Shown: one piece after another, positions 43,928-56,781 of the stretch
Position numbering within the stretch: the first letter of the stretch is position 1
Layout of the letters: the number at the start of each line of letters is the position of its first letter
Assembly (NCBI GenBank): GCA_015664885.1
Contig: DQPL01000122.1
Span: forward strand, 1 to 64,000
Length of the DNA stretch: 64,000 nt
Source: Gemmatimonadota bacterium
Lineage (GTDB): Bacteria; Gemmatimonadota; Gemmatimonadetes; Longimicrobiales; Gaopeijiaceae
Direction of reading: 5' to 3'
Made by a program: the position numbers and the translations under genes
Notes under the pieces: generated by a model
The model's database searches: none
Told to the model about the DNA's origin: nothing
The model's input: only the letters and a program-made list of their open reading frames with translations

Positions 43928-45388
43928 GTGGCCTCGAAGTCCGAAGTCTTCAGCTCACGGTGGGGCATGTTGCTCGCCATGCTCGGCATGGCGGTGGGGA
44001 CCGGCAACATCTGGCGCTTCCCGCGCATCGCCGCGAGCAACGGGGGAGGGTCCTTCCTGGTCGCGTGGGTCGTCTTCCTTCTCCTATGGTCGGTTCCCCT
44101 GCTCATCCTCGAGTTCGGAATGGGGAAAGGGACGCGCAAAGGGGCGATCGGCGCGTTCGTGAAGACCCTGGGTCCGAATTTCGCCTGGATGGGCGCGTTC
44201 GTCGCGTTCGTCGCTACGGCGATCATGTTCTACTACAGCGTGGTGATGGGGTGGACGATCCGTTTCTTCGTCGGTACGCTCACCGGCGAAGTGCCCGGTG
44301 CCACGCCCAGCGCGTTCTGGGATTCATTCCACTCGACGTCGGGCGCGCTGGTCACGCACGTCATCGCGATGGCATTGGGCGTCTTTGTGGTCTCCAAGGG
44401 TGTGAAGGGCATCGAGACTGCAGCCAAGGTCCTGATCCCGAGCCTCATCGTACTGGTGGTCCTGCTTGCTCTGCGCGCGGTTACGCTGCCCGGAGCGAGC
44501 GCGGGGCTCGCCTTCCTGTTCACACCCGATTGGGCCGCGCTGGGCAATTATCAGATCTGGGTTGAAGCGCTCACGCAGAACGCATGGGATACGGGCGCAG
44601 GGTGGGGACTGGTGCTCACGTACGCCGTGTACATGAGGGCGAATGAAGACACTGCGCTCAACGCTTTTGTAATCGGCTTCGGAAACAACGCGATGTCGCT
44701 GCTCGCGGGCATCATGGTGTTGTGCACGGTCTTTTCTGTCATGCCCGAGGCCGCCGATGAGATCGTCGGGGCGGGGAACGAGGGCCTGACGTTCATCTGG
44801 GTACCGCAGCTATTTGCACAGATGCCGGGTGGACGCTTTTTCCAAGCGCTCTTTTTCCTCGCTCTGGTCTTCGCGGCATGGACGAGCCTGGTCGCGATGA
44901 TCGAGATGGCGAGCCGAGTCCTCATGGATCTGGGCCTGTCCCGCGGGCGCGCGATCAGCATCATCGGAACCGCGGGGGTGCTATTCGGCATACCGAGCGC
45001 GCTCAAGCTCGAGGTCTTCCAGAACCAGGACTGGGTCTGGGGTGTTGCGCTCATGATTTGCGGCTTCTTCTTCGCGTTCGCGGTGTTGCGCTTTGGCGTG
45101 ACCAAGTGGCGGGAGACTTTCATCAACCAGGAAGGCTCCGATATCCACATCGGCGCGTGGTGGGATTGGGCGATGCGCCTGGTGGCGGTAGAGGCGGTCG
45201 TGCTTACCGGCTGGTTCCTCTGGAGTGCCCGCACCGACGACTTTCGTGAAACGTGGACGCTGCTCAGCCCCTACAATGTGGGTTCGGTGGTGATCCAGAT
45301 CGCGATCGCGATCGTTGTGCTCGTGCTCGCGAACCGTTGGCTTGCCGCCCGGGTGCAAGAGGTTGATATGACGCACGACGAGGCCTGA
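43928..45388 (+). CDS. Sodium-dependent NSS/SNF family transporter
   Basis: A 486-residue transporter with 11-12 membrane helices. The first helix carries the NSS signature MAVGTGNIWRFPRIAASNGG (sodium and substrate site). Related bacterial proteins are MetP- or LeuT-like and import amino acids. The GTG start has AGGGGAG 6 bases upstream. MetP-type members need a small MetS subunit; one is found at 51327-51455, about 6 kb downstream. Confidence 0.9.
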   Translation: MASKSEVFSSRWGMLLAMLGMAVGTGNIWRFPRIAASNGGGSFLVAWVVFLLLWSVPLLILEFGMGKGTRKGAIGAFVKTLGPNFAWMGAFVAFVATAIMFYYSVVMGWTIRFFVGTLTGEVPGATPSAFWDSFHSTSGALVTHVIAMALGVFVVSKGVKGIETAAKVLIPSLIVLVVLLALRAVTLPGASAGLAFLFTPDWAALGNYQIWVEALTQNAWDTGAGWGLVLTYAVYMRANEDTALNAFVIGFGNNAMSLLAGIMVLCTVFSVMPEAADEIVGAGNEGLTFIWVPQLFAQMPGGRFFQALFFLALVFAAWTSLVAMIEMASRVLMDLGLSRGRAISIIGTAGVLFGIPSALKLEVFQNQDWVWGVALMICGFFFAFAVLRFGVTKWRETFINQEGSDIHIGAWWDWAMRLVAVEAVVLTGWFLWSARTDDFRETWTLLSPYNVGSVVIQIAIAIVVLVLANRWLAARVQEVDMTHDEA

Positions 45389-45423
45389 TCGCGCCACCGT
45401 CGAATTCGAGCCCGGAGTCGAGC

Positions 45424-46155
45424 ATGGAGTTCGAGGCCTTCGAGGCCGCGGCCCGCGCGGCCTACCAAGAGATCCCCGACGCGTTCAAGGAAGGCGTCGG
45501 CGGGCTCGTCGTGAGCCGCGAAGCGTTGGTTCACGCCGAGTACCCCGACGTCTTCACGCTCGGGCACTGCTTGACCGAGGATCACCCCTCGGACTACGGA
45601 AGTCCGGACACGACGCGCTCGGTCATTGCACTCTATTGGGGCTCGTTCCGTCAACTGGCGAAGCTCGATCCCAGCTTCGACTGGGCCGACGAGCTGTGGG
45701 AAACGCTCACCCACGAGTTGCGTCACCATCTCGAGTCCCTTGCCGGTGAGGACGAACTCGAGGGCGTTGACTATGCCGCCGACGAGACCTTCAAACGGGA
45801 TAAGGGGCTCGACTTCGATCCTTGGTACTACCAGCACGGGGAGGCCGTCGCTTCCGGGGCCTTCCGCATCGAGAATAGCTGGTACCTCGAACAGTCTTTT
45901 ACCTCTGGACGCTTCGAGCGTGCGACGCATCTGGACTTCGAATGGAAGGGCGTGGCGCTGCGCGTACCGAGGCCTGAGCGACTCGGCGACGTGCACTTCG
46001 TTCGGATCCGGGGTATCGAGCTCGAGCACGCGACGCTCGAGCTCGTGCTATTGCGAAACCGCAGCTGGTGGGAAGATGTGAAACGCTTGGCTGGAGCCTC
46101 ACGACCGGTCGTCTACGAATCGGAAGCGGAGGCGGAACCCGCCGCGGACTGCTAG
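45424..46155 (+). CDS. Metallopeptidase family protein (zincin-like)
   Basis: A 243-residue soluble protein. ETLTHELRHHLESLAGEDEL (about 97-116) contains the HELRH zinc motif of small zincin-like domain proteins. The rest is acidic and lacks a signal peptide, which points to the cytoplasm. ATG 45424 has GGAG at a good distance. Substrate unknown. Confidence 0.75.
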   Translation: MEFEAFEAAARAAYQEIPDAFKEGVGGLVVSREALVHAEYPDVFTLGHCLTEDHPSDYGSPDTTRSVIALYWGSFRQLAKLDPSFDWADELWETLTHELRHHLESLAGEDELEGVDYAADETFKRDKGLDFDPWYYQHGEAVASGAFRIENSWYLEQSFTSGRFERATHLDFEWKGVALRVPRPERLGDVHFVRIRGIELEHATLELVLLRNRSWWEDVKRLAGASRPVVYESEAEAEPAADC

Positions 46156-46164
46156 CGGGCTGCC

Positions 46165-46950
46165 ATGACGCTCCACGACTCATACGCGCGCCTGACCCCC
46201 TACGAGATCGCGTTCCAGGACCCGGACGCGGTAGACGTCTTGATCGTCGATATCGAGAGAGAGGCGGAAGGGCGTGGCGCCGATCCGTCGAACCCACAGG
46301 CGTTCATCACGATGGGTTCTGTGGGCGCTTTCGTGCGAGAGTTGCAGGGTCCCGACGCCCTCCCCGAAGCGATCCATCAGTATGGAACTCTGGTATTCCA
46401 TGCAGTCCACTTCAGGACAGCAGATTGCCCACTGTATCAGCTCGACATCCATGCGGCCCGCTACCTGGTCGAGGGGGTGCCCGATGGGGACCCTAAACCG
46501 CCCACACCTGCTGGGTACCTCCAGCTACCTCAGCACCTGTTCTGGACCGTTGGCAATGACGCGGATCCGGCGGAATCGATCGATGGCATGTTCTGGATGA
46601 TTTCCGGGGCAGGGTCGATTCACGTGTTGCTCATCAAGGGACTTCGTCCGGACCGACCAGGATTCAGCACGATCGTGGTGCCTGAAGCCCCTGCCGCCGA
46701 GGCGGGAGAGTGGCTCGGCACTGTCGTGCGGGAATCGGCGCCCGACTTCTCGAGTGAGCTGCCGGGCAGCGAACTGGACGGCCTGTACGCGGTCGAGGCG
46801 GTGGGAGAGGTCCTCAAGTTGCTCGCGCGTTTCTTCGCGTACGTCTCGGCGGTACCCGATGCGCTCGAGCACGTCGACGTACCGGTTGCGCGAGACGGTG
46901 TACCTTCTCCCTCTGCCCTCTCCCACGTGCGGGTGACGCTACATCCTTAG
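46165..46950 (+). CDS. Hypothetical protein
   Basis: A 261-residue soluble a/b protein without signal peptide or cysteine clusters. Recognisable stretches: FHAVHFRTADCPLYQLDIHA near the middle and FWMISGAGSIHVLLIKGLR. It starts 9 bases after the zincin gene and ends 11 bases before endonuclease III, so the three are probably co-transcribed. I do not know the family. Confidence 0.65.
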   Translation: MTLHDSYARLTPYEIAFQDPDAVDVLIVDIEREAEGRGADPSNPQAFITMGSVGAFVRELQGPDALPEAIHQYGTLVFHAVHFRTADCPLYQLDIHAARYLVEGVPDGDPKPPTPAGYLQLPQHLFWTVGNDADPAESIDGMFWMISGAGSIHVLLIKGLRPDRPGFSTIVVPEAPAAEAGEWLGTVVRESAPDFSSELPGSELDGLYAVEAVGEVLKLLARFFAYVSAVPDALEHVDVPVARDGVPSPSALSHVRVTLHP

Positions 46951-46961
46951 AGAGACGCTAG

Positions 46962-47612
46962 ATGCCTAGAGAGTCGAAGAAGGCCAAAACCGCACGCGCT
47001 GCCGAGGCCTTCGACCTGTTGACGGAAGAGTATCCAGAGGCGCACTGCGAGCTCGACTTCGTCGACGCTTTTCAGCTGGGCGTGGCCACGATCTTGTCGG
47101 CGCAGACGACCGACGTGCGCGTCAACATGGTCACGCCCGAACTATTCAGGCGGTACCCCGGCGCGGAGGCGCTCGCCAACGCCGCGCAGGAAGACGTCGA
47201 GCAAGTCGTCAAGTCGACTGGATTCTTCCGCAACAAGAGCAAGAACATTATTGGCTTTGCACGTGGGCTCATGGCGGACCACGATGGCGCCGTACCGAAG
47301 ACCATGGCGGAGTTGTCGGCGCTGCCGGGCGTCGGACGCAAGACGGCCAACGTGATCCTGGGCAACGCCTTCGGACTCGACGAGGGAGTGGTGGTCGATA
47401 CCCACGTGAAGCGGCTCACGACGCTGCTCGGTTTCACCAAGGAGAAGACGCCAGAGAAGGTCGAACGAGACTTGATGGTGCTGTTCCCGAGGGATCGCTG
47501 GACATTGCTGGCCCACCTGCTCATTTGGCACGGTCGCCGCGTATGTGATGCGAAGAAGCCGAGATGCGAGGCTTGCACACTGTCGGGATTGTGCCCTTCG
47601 TCACGTGTATAG
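46962..47612 (+). CDS. nth: Endonuclease III (DNA glycosylase/AP lyase)
   Basis: A 216-residue base-excision repair enzyme. The helix-hairpin-helix LPGVGRKTAN carries the catalytic K127; D146 lies in VVDTHVKRL. The C-terminal [4Fe-4S] loop is C195-x6-C202-x2-C205-x5-C211. All key residues and the usual length are present, so it should remove oxidised pyrimidines. Confidence 0.94.
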   Translation: MPRESKKAKTARAAEAFDLLTEEYPEAHCELDFVDAFQLGVATILSAQTTDVRVNMVTPELFRRYPGAEALANAAQEDVEQVVKSTGFFRNKSKNIIGFARGLMADHDGAVPKTMAELSALPGVGRKTANVILGNAFGLDEGVVVDTHVKRLTTLLGFTKEKTPEKVERDLMVLFPRDRWTLLAHLLIWHGRRVCDAKKPRCEACTLSGLCPSSRV

Positions 47613-47652
47613 AAGGCCGCGGAAGCGCGACTGACCCGAACCGGTGCCCACG

Positions 47653-48222
47653 ATGCCCGACCGAGCACATGCCGTCGCCCTGCTGGAAGAGTGGGTCAAG
47701 AACGAAGGCCTACAAAACCACATGTACGCCGTAGAGGCCGCCGTTCGTCACTACGCTCGACTTCGCGGGGAAGACGAAGACGTCTGGGGCCTCGCGGGCC
47801 TGCTACACGACCTGGACTGGGAGAAATTCCCCGACAACCACCCTGTCCCCGCCGTCAATCACCTGCGCAAGTTCGGATACCCGGAGATCGTACTTCAGGC
47901 CATCCTTGCGCATCGCTCCGACTTTACTGGCGTCGAGCCGCAGAGTGAGCTGGACAAGGTCCTGGTCGCGTGCGATGAGCTCTCCGGTATCGTGTTCGCC
48001 TGCTGTCTGGTGCGCCCGAACGGCATCGACGACCTCAAGCCCAAGTCCGTAGTGAAGAAGCTGAAGGACAGGACTTTCGCCGCCGGTGTCAGCCGGGAAG
48101 AGGTCGCGCACGGCGTCGAGCTCGTCGGTCTGGAGCGGAGCGAGCACATCCAGAACGTGATCGATGGGCTGCGCGGTATCGCGGAGCAACTCGGGATCCG
48201 TGCGCAAGACCGAGCGGGCTGA
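47653..48222 (+). CDS. HD domain (HDIG-type) hydrolase
   Basis: A 189-residue protein with an HD phosphohydrolase domain: N-H-M-Y near 25 (NHMYAVEAAVRHYA), the central LLHDLDWEKFP and the later HRSD, giving the expected metal-binding His/Asp set. Small proteins of this kind are annotated as HDIG hydrolases; nucleotides are likely substrates. ATG 47653 is preferred over GTG 47644. Confidence 0.82.
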   Translation: MPDRAHAVALLEEWVKNEGLQNHMYAVEAAVRHYARLRGEDEDVWGLAGLLHDLDWEKFPDNHPVPAVNHLRKFGYPEIVLQAILAHRSDFTGVEPQSELDKVLVACDELSGIVFACCLVRPNGIDDLKPKSVVKKLKDRTFAAGVSREEVAHGVELVGLERSEHIQNVIDGLRGIAEQLGIRAQDRAG

Positions 48223-48317
48223 GGGCTCTTTGCTGCCGATCGCACCATTTGTGTAGGAACGGCCCTTTCTTCCGTCGTGTATGGAAAGCGACCCTGTCCC
48301 GTGTCCGTAGGATCGAC

Positions 48318-50822
48318 ATGCGCCTAAAGCTGCTCGTCCGTGCGTTCGTGATCGCCCTTCCGTCGGCCGTGGTCGCGCCTGTGTGTGTGCTCGTGGCGCA
48401 AGACGTCGAGGCCTTGGGAGAGCGTTACGGGACGGTTCCCCCGGCGGCGTATTTCGAGCGACTCGCAGTCGATCCGGACGCATACCGGTTCGCTGGCGGG
48501 AGGACGGCTCGCCTGCGCGCGCGAATGGCTGCCGAAGCCGAGGTCGACCCCGAGGTGTTGCGGGTGCTCGGCCCGCGAGACGGTCCGGTGCTCGGCACCT
48601 TCCACATCCCGGTCGTTCTGGGGCTCTTCAGCGATTCTCCTGATTCTCTCCGTTACGCCGGCGATACCGTCCAGGCGGCGTACTTCGGCGACGCAGCAGG
48701 CACGATCACCGACTTCTATGATGAGCTGTCCGGCGGTCGCGCTAAGATCGTCGGCGACGTCATAGACTGGACGCGCGCGTCCTATACGCAGGCGGAGGCC
48801 ACGGGCGGCGAGAGCGGGCTCGCGGGCACCACGGGTGAGTTCATCACGCAACTACTTTTGCGCCTGAACGACGTGGAATGGGGCCTCTATGACAACGACG
48901 GGCCGGACGGTCTTCCCAACTCCGGTGATGACGACGGCTATGTCGACGCGCTCGCGGTCATACATCCCACAGCGGCCGCGGAGTGCGGAGGGGGCAGCCA
49001 GGACGACCGCATCTGGTCCCATCGGTGGAGTCTGGGTGCGCGCGGCAACAATTTCGTGACGAACGTGCCTGCCTTCGGTGGCGACTTCATTCGCATCTCG
49101 GACTACTTCATTCAGCCCGTGTTCGCGTGCAACCAGAGCGACTTGAGCCCGATCGGCATTTTCGCGCACGAAATGGGCCATGCGTTCGGGTTGCCGGACC
49201 TGTACGACACGAGGTCGTCTAGCGGAAAACACGCCGGCGCCGGTACCTGGGACCTCATGTCGTCCGGTTCGTGGGGTTGTGACAATCGATCGCCGGAGAG
49301 CCCATGCCACATGGGGGCGTGGACCAAGTCGATACTGGGCTGGGTCGACGTCACCACCGTTCCGCCGAACACCGATATCAGCGAGTTGATCCTGGAGCCC
49401 GTGGAGACCGGGGGCGCCATCTATCGTGTCGACGCGATCGACGGGTCTGGTGAGTATTTCCTTCTGGAGAATCGGCAGCGGATTGGCTTCGACCAGAACC
49501 TATACGGAGAGGGTCTTCTGGTCTGGCATATCGATCCGGACTGGGTAGCGCAGCGTTGGAGCAGGGCGAATGCCAATGAGCACAGGGGGGTCTGGCTTCG
49601 CCAAGCCGATGGACTGGACGAGCTTGGCGCGCCGGGCGGCGGCAGGGGCGATAGCGGCGATCCATTTCCCTTCGAGGGTGACGAGACCGGCAGAGACGTC
49701 TTCCACGCGGCGTCCCGCCCGGCGGCCATTTCCTTTCTAGGTACGCCGACCGGGCTGACCTTGGTCGATATCGAGGCAGCGGGTGACGACATCCGCATGA
49801 GGCTGTTGAATCGCTTCACGACGGTCACGCTTTCGGCAGATGGCGCAGACGACTCCGGGGGATTGTTCACGGTGGATGGCGCGTCCCTGGAGCCCGACAG
49901 CGAAGCCTTCGCGTCCGCGCCGTTTGTCGTGCACACTGTGGAGGCGGCGCGAGGTCAGGAGATTGAGCCAGGCGTGCGTCGCGTATTCCTCGGCTGGGCC
50001 GACGATGCGACAACCGACCTGAGTCGCGACATCACCTGGCCGCTCGAGGACCTCGACCTGGTCGCTCAGTACGGCGGGCGGCAGCTCGAACTTGCGATCG
50101 AGCTCATAGGTGGGGTCAACGGAGTCGCTCCGGGGGCGTTGAGCGCTCAACCGGCGGCTCCGGACCTTTGGTACGAAGAAGGCACGCAAGTAACCGTCGA
50201 GGCAGTCGCCACCACCGGATTTGAGTTCGTCGCTTGGACGGGGGCGTTCGAGGGGCAGTCGAATCCTGCTACCCTCACGCTCGCAGCACCCATAGCTGCT
50301 GCGGCGACGTTCACGTTGACCTACACGATTCCCCCGACCACGGTCGACTTCCCGGCCGCGAGCCCGGTGGACATCCAATTCGAGGTCGAGAACGGGAACG
50401 ACCCCGTCACCTGGGTGCGAGCGAGCGGCGCGCTCCCCGACGGCCTGACTCTGAACTCACAGGGTCGGCTCACGGGTTCGGCACTCGAGCTCGGCTCATT
50501 TCAAGTAGATGTGGTGGCTCGGGACGTGCTCGGTCTCTTGGCCGAGGCCACGATCACATTGGAGGTCGGCGACCCTGGCATCTCGCTCGCCCAGCTCGCT
50601 TCACCGTTCCTGGGGGTCGGCGAGCAGCTCACGTCGCTGCAGGAGGACTTCCTGGACCATGTCGGCAATGGTTCGGGCGGCTACGACCTAGGTGACCTCC
50701 GGGCCTGGGTGCTTGCCAATCCCGACCTTCCGTTCACCGCGAACTTGAGCGTGCTCGCGCTAGTCGGCCCGCGCACGGTCGTGCTCCAGTCGCAGCGTGA
50801 TAGCCGAGAGTCTGGCCGATGA
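48318..50822 (+). CDS. Secreted M6 family metalloprotease with C-terminal repeat, Ig-like and dockerin-like modules
   Basis: An 834-residue exported protease. Signal peptide (to about 28), then an M6 (immune inhibitor A-like) catalytic domain with HEMGHAFGLPDLYD, H284 and H288 as zinc ligands. After about 500 come b-rich modules: EFVAWTGAFEGQSNPATLTL (bacterial repeat type), then a putative Ig-like domain (WVRASGALPDGLTLNSQGRL) and a calcium-binding, dockerin-like end HVGNGSGGYDLGDLRAWVLA. ATG 48318 gives a normal signal peptide. It is coupled to a small lipoprotein gene (ATGA). The likely job is extracellular protein breakdown. Confidence 0.87.
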   Translation: MRLKLLVRAFVIALPSAVVAPVCVLVAQDVEALGERYGTVPPAAYFERLAVDPDAYRFAGGRTARLRARMAAEAEVDPEVLRVLGPRDGPVLGTFHIPVVLGLFSDSPDSLRYAGDTVQAAYFGDAAGTITDFYDELSGGRAKIVGDVIDWTRASYTQAEATGGESGLAGTTGEFITQLLLRLNDVEWGLYDNDGPDGLPNSGDDDGYVDALAVIHPTAAAECGGGSQDDRIWSHRWSLGARGNNFVTNVPAFGGDFIRISDYFIQPVFACNQSDLSPIGIFAHEMGHAFGLPDLYDTRSSSGKHAGAGTWDLMSSGSWGCDNRSPESPCHMGAWTKSILGWVDVTTVPPNTDISELILEPVETGGAIYRVDAIDGSGEYFLLENRQRIGFDQNLYGEGLLVWHIDPDWVAQRWSRANANEHRGVWLRQADGLDELGAPGGGRGDSGDPFPFEGDETGRDVFHAASRPAAISFLGTPTGLTLVDIEAAGDDIRMRLLNRFTTVTLSADGADDSGGLFTVDGASLEPDSEAFASAPFVVHTVEAARGQEIEPGVRRVFLGWADDATTDLSRDITWPLEDLDLVAQYGGRQLELAIELIGGVNGVAPGALSAQPAAPDLWYEEGTQVTVEAVATTGFEFVAWTGAFEGQSNPATLTLAAPIAAAATFTLTYTIPPTTVDFPAASPVDIQFEVENGNDPVTWVRASGALPDGLTLNSQGRLTGSALELGSFQVDVVARDVLGLLAEATITLEVGDPGISLAQLASPFLGVGEQLTSLQEDFLDHVGNGSGGYDLGDLRAWVLANPDLPFTANLSVLALVGPRTVVLQSQRDSRESGR

Positions 50823-51205
50823 GGCGCCTCTCCGGCCCACGCTGGGCCGCACTGCTGGCGCTGATTGTGCTGGCCGGCTGCGAGTTCGGCCCCAAGGGTC
50901 CCGGCGTGATCAACGGGACGATCATCAGTCCGTTCGACCTCGGCGCGGTCGTGCTCGAGGTGGAGGGCACGGGCGTGCGCGGCTTCGTCGGGAACGGCGA
51001 TACCCAGGCCTATGGGTCGGTCGTGCCGGGCGTTGGTGGGCGGCATCGGGTCGTGCTCGTGAGCCGCTCAGGTTCATCGATCCAGTTCGGGATCGAAGTC
51101 GAGGATCTTCGGGCTGAGACGCCGATCGCAATAGTGGTTTTTGCCGCCGGAGCGGACAACATCCCCAAGCTGCTGGCAGGTACTCTGGTCGAGCTCGAGC
51201 ACTGA
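50819..51205 (+). CDS. Small lipoprotein coupled to the M6 protease
   Basis: A 128-residue protein with lipobox VLAGC (C21) and a single b-rich domain (about 28-125). The start overlaps the protease stop. A role as inhibitor, chaperone or anchor for the protease is a guess from the coupling; no domain is recognised. Confidence 0.72.
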   Translation: MRRLSGPRWAALLALIVLAGCEFGPKGPGVINGTIISPFDLGAVVLEVEGTGVRGFVGNGDTQAYGSVVPGVGGRHRVVLVSRSGSSIQFGIEVEDLRAETPIAIVVFAAGADNIPKLLAGTLVELEH

Positions 51206-51326
51206 TTTTCTACCGCTTGCTGCTCCACTCCCCTATAGCGACCTTACGCGGGCTGTTTTGCTGGACCCGCCATCCAGCGCCGCGGCCCCGCCAGTCGACG
51301 AGCAGAAGCAACCTCCGAGGACGCCC

Positions 51327-51433
51327 ATGACCACATCTACTTGGATCACGATGATCGTGATCATGGTGTGCGTTTGGGGCGGCTTCTTCTGGGTGCTTCT
51401 CACCGCCATCCGAAAGGAGTCTGGGAAGAGCGC

Positions 51434-51455
<22 letters not shown>
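51327..51455 (+). CDS. MetS-like small subunit of an NSS amino acid transporter
   Basis: A 42-residue single-helix membrane protein. It starts [20 protein letters not shown], which fits the short MetS family (MTTSAI...VIWGG pattern) required by MetP-type NSS transporters. The ATG has GAGG about 7 bases upstream. MetS genes normally sit directly next to their transporter; here the only NSS transporter in the window is about 6 kb upstream. The last 22 bases overlap carB in another frame. Confidence 0.7.
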
Positions 51456-54676
<3,221 letters not shown>

Positions 54677-54711
54677 CGTCGGGTGCGCCACTCAATGGGG
54701 ATCTTGATACA

Positions 54712-55686
54712 GTGAGTGCCGCGACCGGCTTTTTCCTGCACCCGGCGTCATCGCTCCACGACACGGGCTGGAGGCACCCAGAGCATCAGGGTCGCCTGCG
54801 CGCCTTGGCGTCGACGGTCGGTCAGGATCTGCTTACGCTGCACGGTTCAGTCGAGCAAATGCAGCAAGGGGAAGCGTCCTTAGAGGACCTGCTGCGCGTG
54901 CACACGGAGCAGCAGGTGAAGCGGGTGCGTGAGGCCTGCACGATGGCCGAACAGTCCGAGCGGATCGTATCGATCGACCCGGATACGAAGGTGTCCGCGG
55001 CGTCGTGGGATGCCGCGGTTGGCAGCGCGGGCACGGCGATCGCCGCGGCGCGGGCCGTCGTTGAGGGCACCATCGAGAACGCCTTCGTCGCGACGCGGCC
55101 CCCTGGCCACCATGCCACGCCCGATCAGGCGATGGGCTTCTGCCTCTTCAACAACATCGCGATCACCGCACGATGGCTTCAGGCACACGGCCACGCCGAG
55201 CGCGTGCTGATTTTGGACTGGGACGTGCACCACGGAAACGGCACCCATGATGCTTTCTACGACGATCCCTCTGTCTTCTTCATCTCGCTGCACCAGTGGC
55301 CGCATTATCCGGGGACGGGACCGGCCGAGCAGACCGGAGTAGGGGAGGGCGTCGGGTACACGTTGAACGTGCCACTAGCAGCCGGTACGTCGGCCGTGGA
55401 GCACCGTGGGCACTTCGAACGGGCTATCGCGGAGGCGCTCAGCCGCTTCGAGCCCGACTTCGTGCTCGTATCGGCCGGTTTCGACGCCATGGCGGGTGAC
55501 CCGCTGGGGCAACTTCGGCTCGAGCCGTACGACCTGTACGACATGACCCGCCACGTAATGGACGTTGCGGCCGGTCGGTGCAATGGCCGCGTAGTGACGC
55601 TACTGGAAGGTGGATACGACCCGAAGCGTCTCGGCGAGGGAGCTGTGGCAGTGATTCGAGCGCTTGCGGGGCTGGAGGCGCCGTAG
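54712..55686 (+). CDS. Histone deacetylase/acetoin utilisation family deacetylase
   Basis: A 324-residue zinc-dependent deacetylase-fold protein. Active-site features: PPGHHATPDQAMGF with the His pair, LDWDVHHGNGTHDAF with zinc ligands D and H, and SAGFDAMAGDPLG with the third ligand D; YPGTG follows. Bacterial members deacetylate proteins (AcuC), polyamines or other acetyl amides. The GTG start lacks a strong ribosome site. Confidence 0.88.
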   Translation: MSAATGFFLHPASSLHDTGWRHPEHQGRLRALASTVGQDLLTLHGSVEQMQQGEASLEDLLRVHTEQQVKRVREACTMAEQSERIVSIDPDTKVSAASWDAAVGSAGTAIAAARAVVEGTIENAFVATRPPGHHATPDQAMGFCLFNNIAITARWLQAHGHAERVLILDWDVHHGNGTHDAFYDDPSVFFISLHQWPHYPGTGPAEQTGVGEGVGYTLNVPLAAGTSAVEHRGHFERAIAEALSRFEPDFVLVSAGFDAMAGDPLGQLRLEPYDLYDMTRHVMDVAAGRCNGRVVTLLEGGYDPKRLGEGAVAVIRALAGLEAP

Positions 55687-55744
55687 GGTCGAGCGGCCCG
55701 CTGCACCGCGTTGCCCCCGCCGCCCCGGTCCCTACCTTTCTCGA

Positions 55745-56758
55745 ATGCCGCCAACCGAAGCCGGAACGGAAGGGTACGCCCCGACCGTTCCTTCCATGCT
55801 CGACCTGGTCCGGTTGAGTCCACGCCTTCTTTTCCCCCCCGGGGGCGTCGATCTCTACCGGCAGATTGCGGTGCTCACCGAGATGGGCGAGGACGGCGAG
55901 GTGCTCGACGTCGCATGCGGCAAGGGCGTCTCCCTCGAGTACTTCGTGAAAGAGTTTGGAGTGCACGGGTCGGGGGTCGATGTCGACCCCACAATGATCG
56001 AGCAGGCGGAGGCGCGCAGCCGCGACGAGGGCATCGCGGATCGGCTCCAGTTCCAGACCGGCCGCTCAGACGCGCTTCCTTATCGCGACGAGATCTTCGA
56101 CGCGACGGTCGGCGAGATCGGCCTTTCCAATCACTGTGAGCCGGCAGCCGCCATCAGCGAGCTCGTACGCGTGACGAAGCCGGGCGGCGTCGTCGTGCTC
56201 GTCCAGCTCGTTTGGAAGGCCCCCGTCGACGAGCAACGCCGGGTCGTACTGGCCGATCATCTGGGCGCTCGACCGCTTATGGTCGTGGAGTGGAAACGGT
56301 TGCTGCGGGAGAGCGGTATCTCCACAGTGCACACCGAAGACTGGTCGGATGAAGAGACGGCGTTCCGACCCACCGTAGCCAAGCCGTTCCCGGACTTTGC
56401 CGAGTTGTTCTCGGTCGGTGAGAAGATCGGCATCTTGCGGAGGGCGTGGACGCGGTGGGGGTGGCGAGGCGTGCGCACGGTGTTGGAAAGGGAGCGGGAG
56501 GTTCACCGGCTGCTCACGCGCGAGCGCATCCTCGGGCTCGACCTCTTGAAGGGCCGGAAAGGCGAGGCGGCAGAGGATTCCGTGGCGCGAGCCGAGGCTG
56601 AGTCCGCGCCGCCGGATCATGAGTCGCAAACAGAAACTGCGACAGTGGGCGAAGAGACTGTGACCGTGCCCGAAGCTGCCAGGGACGACGAACGGGAAGA
56701 AACCGATACGGCTGGCCTGCCTCTTTTTGGCTCCGACGCCGACAAACCAACCCACTAA
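55745..56758 (+). CDS. Class I SAM-dependent methyltransferase
   Basis: A 337-residue protein. The SAM-binding motif I is VLDVACGKGVSLEYF (about 53-67), followed by GSGVDVDPTMIEQAEARS and ALPYRDEIFDATVGE. This is the UbiE/type 11 methyltransferase pattern. After about 230 residues the sequence becomes charged and low complexity to the end. ATG 55745 is chosen from similarity of the start; no ribosome site is clear. Substrate unknown. Confidence 0.82.
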   Translation: MPPTEAGTEGYAPTVPSMLDLVRLSPRLLFPPGGVDLYRQIAVLTEMGEDGEVLDVACGKGVSLEYFVKEFGVHGSGVDVDPTMIEQAEARSRDEGIADRLQFQTGRSDALPYRDEIFDATVGEIGLSNHCEPAAAISELVRVTKPGGVVVLVQLVWKAPVDEQRRVVLADHLGARPLMVVEWKRLLRESGISTVHTEDWSDEETAFRPTVAKPFPDFAELFSVGEKIGILRRAWTRWGWRGVRTVLEREREVHRLLTRERILGLDLLKGRKGEAAEDSVARAEAESAPPDHESQTETATVGEETVTVPEAARDDEREETDTAGLPLFGSDADKPTH

Positions 56759-56781
56759 CACAGCCGAGGCTAGACACGCAC

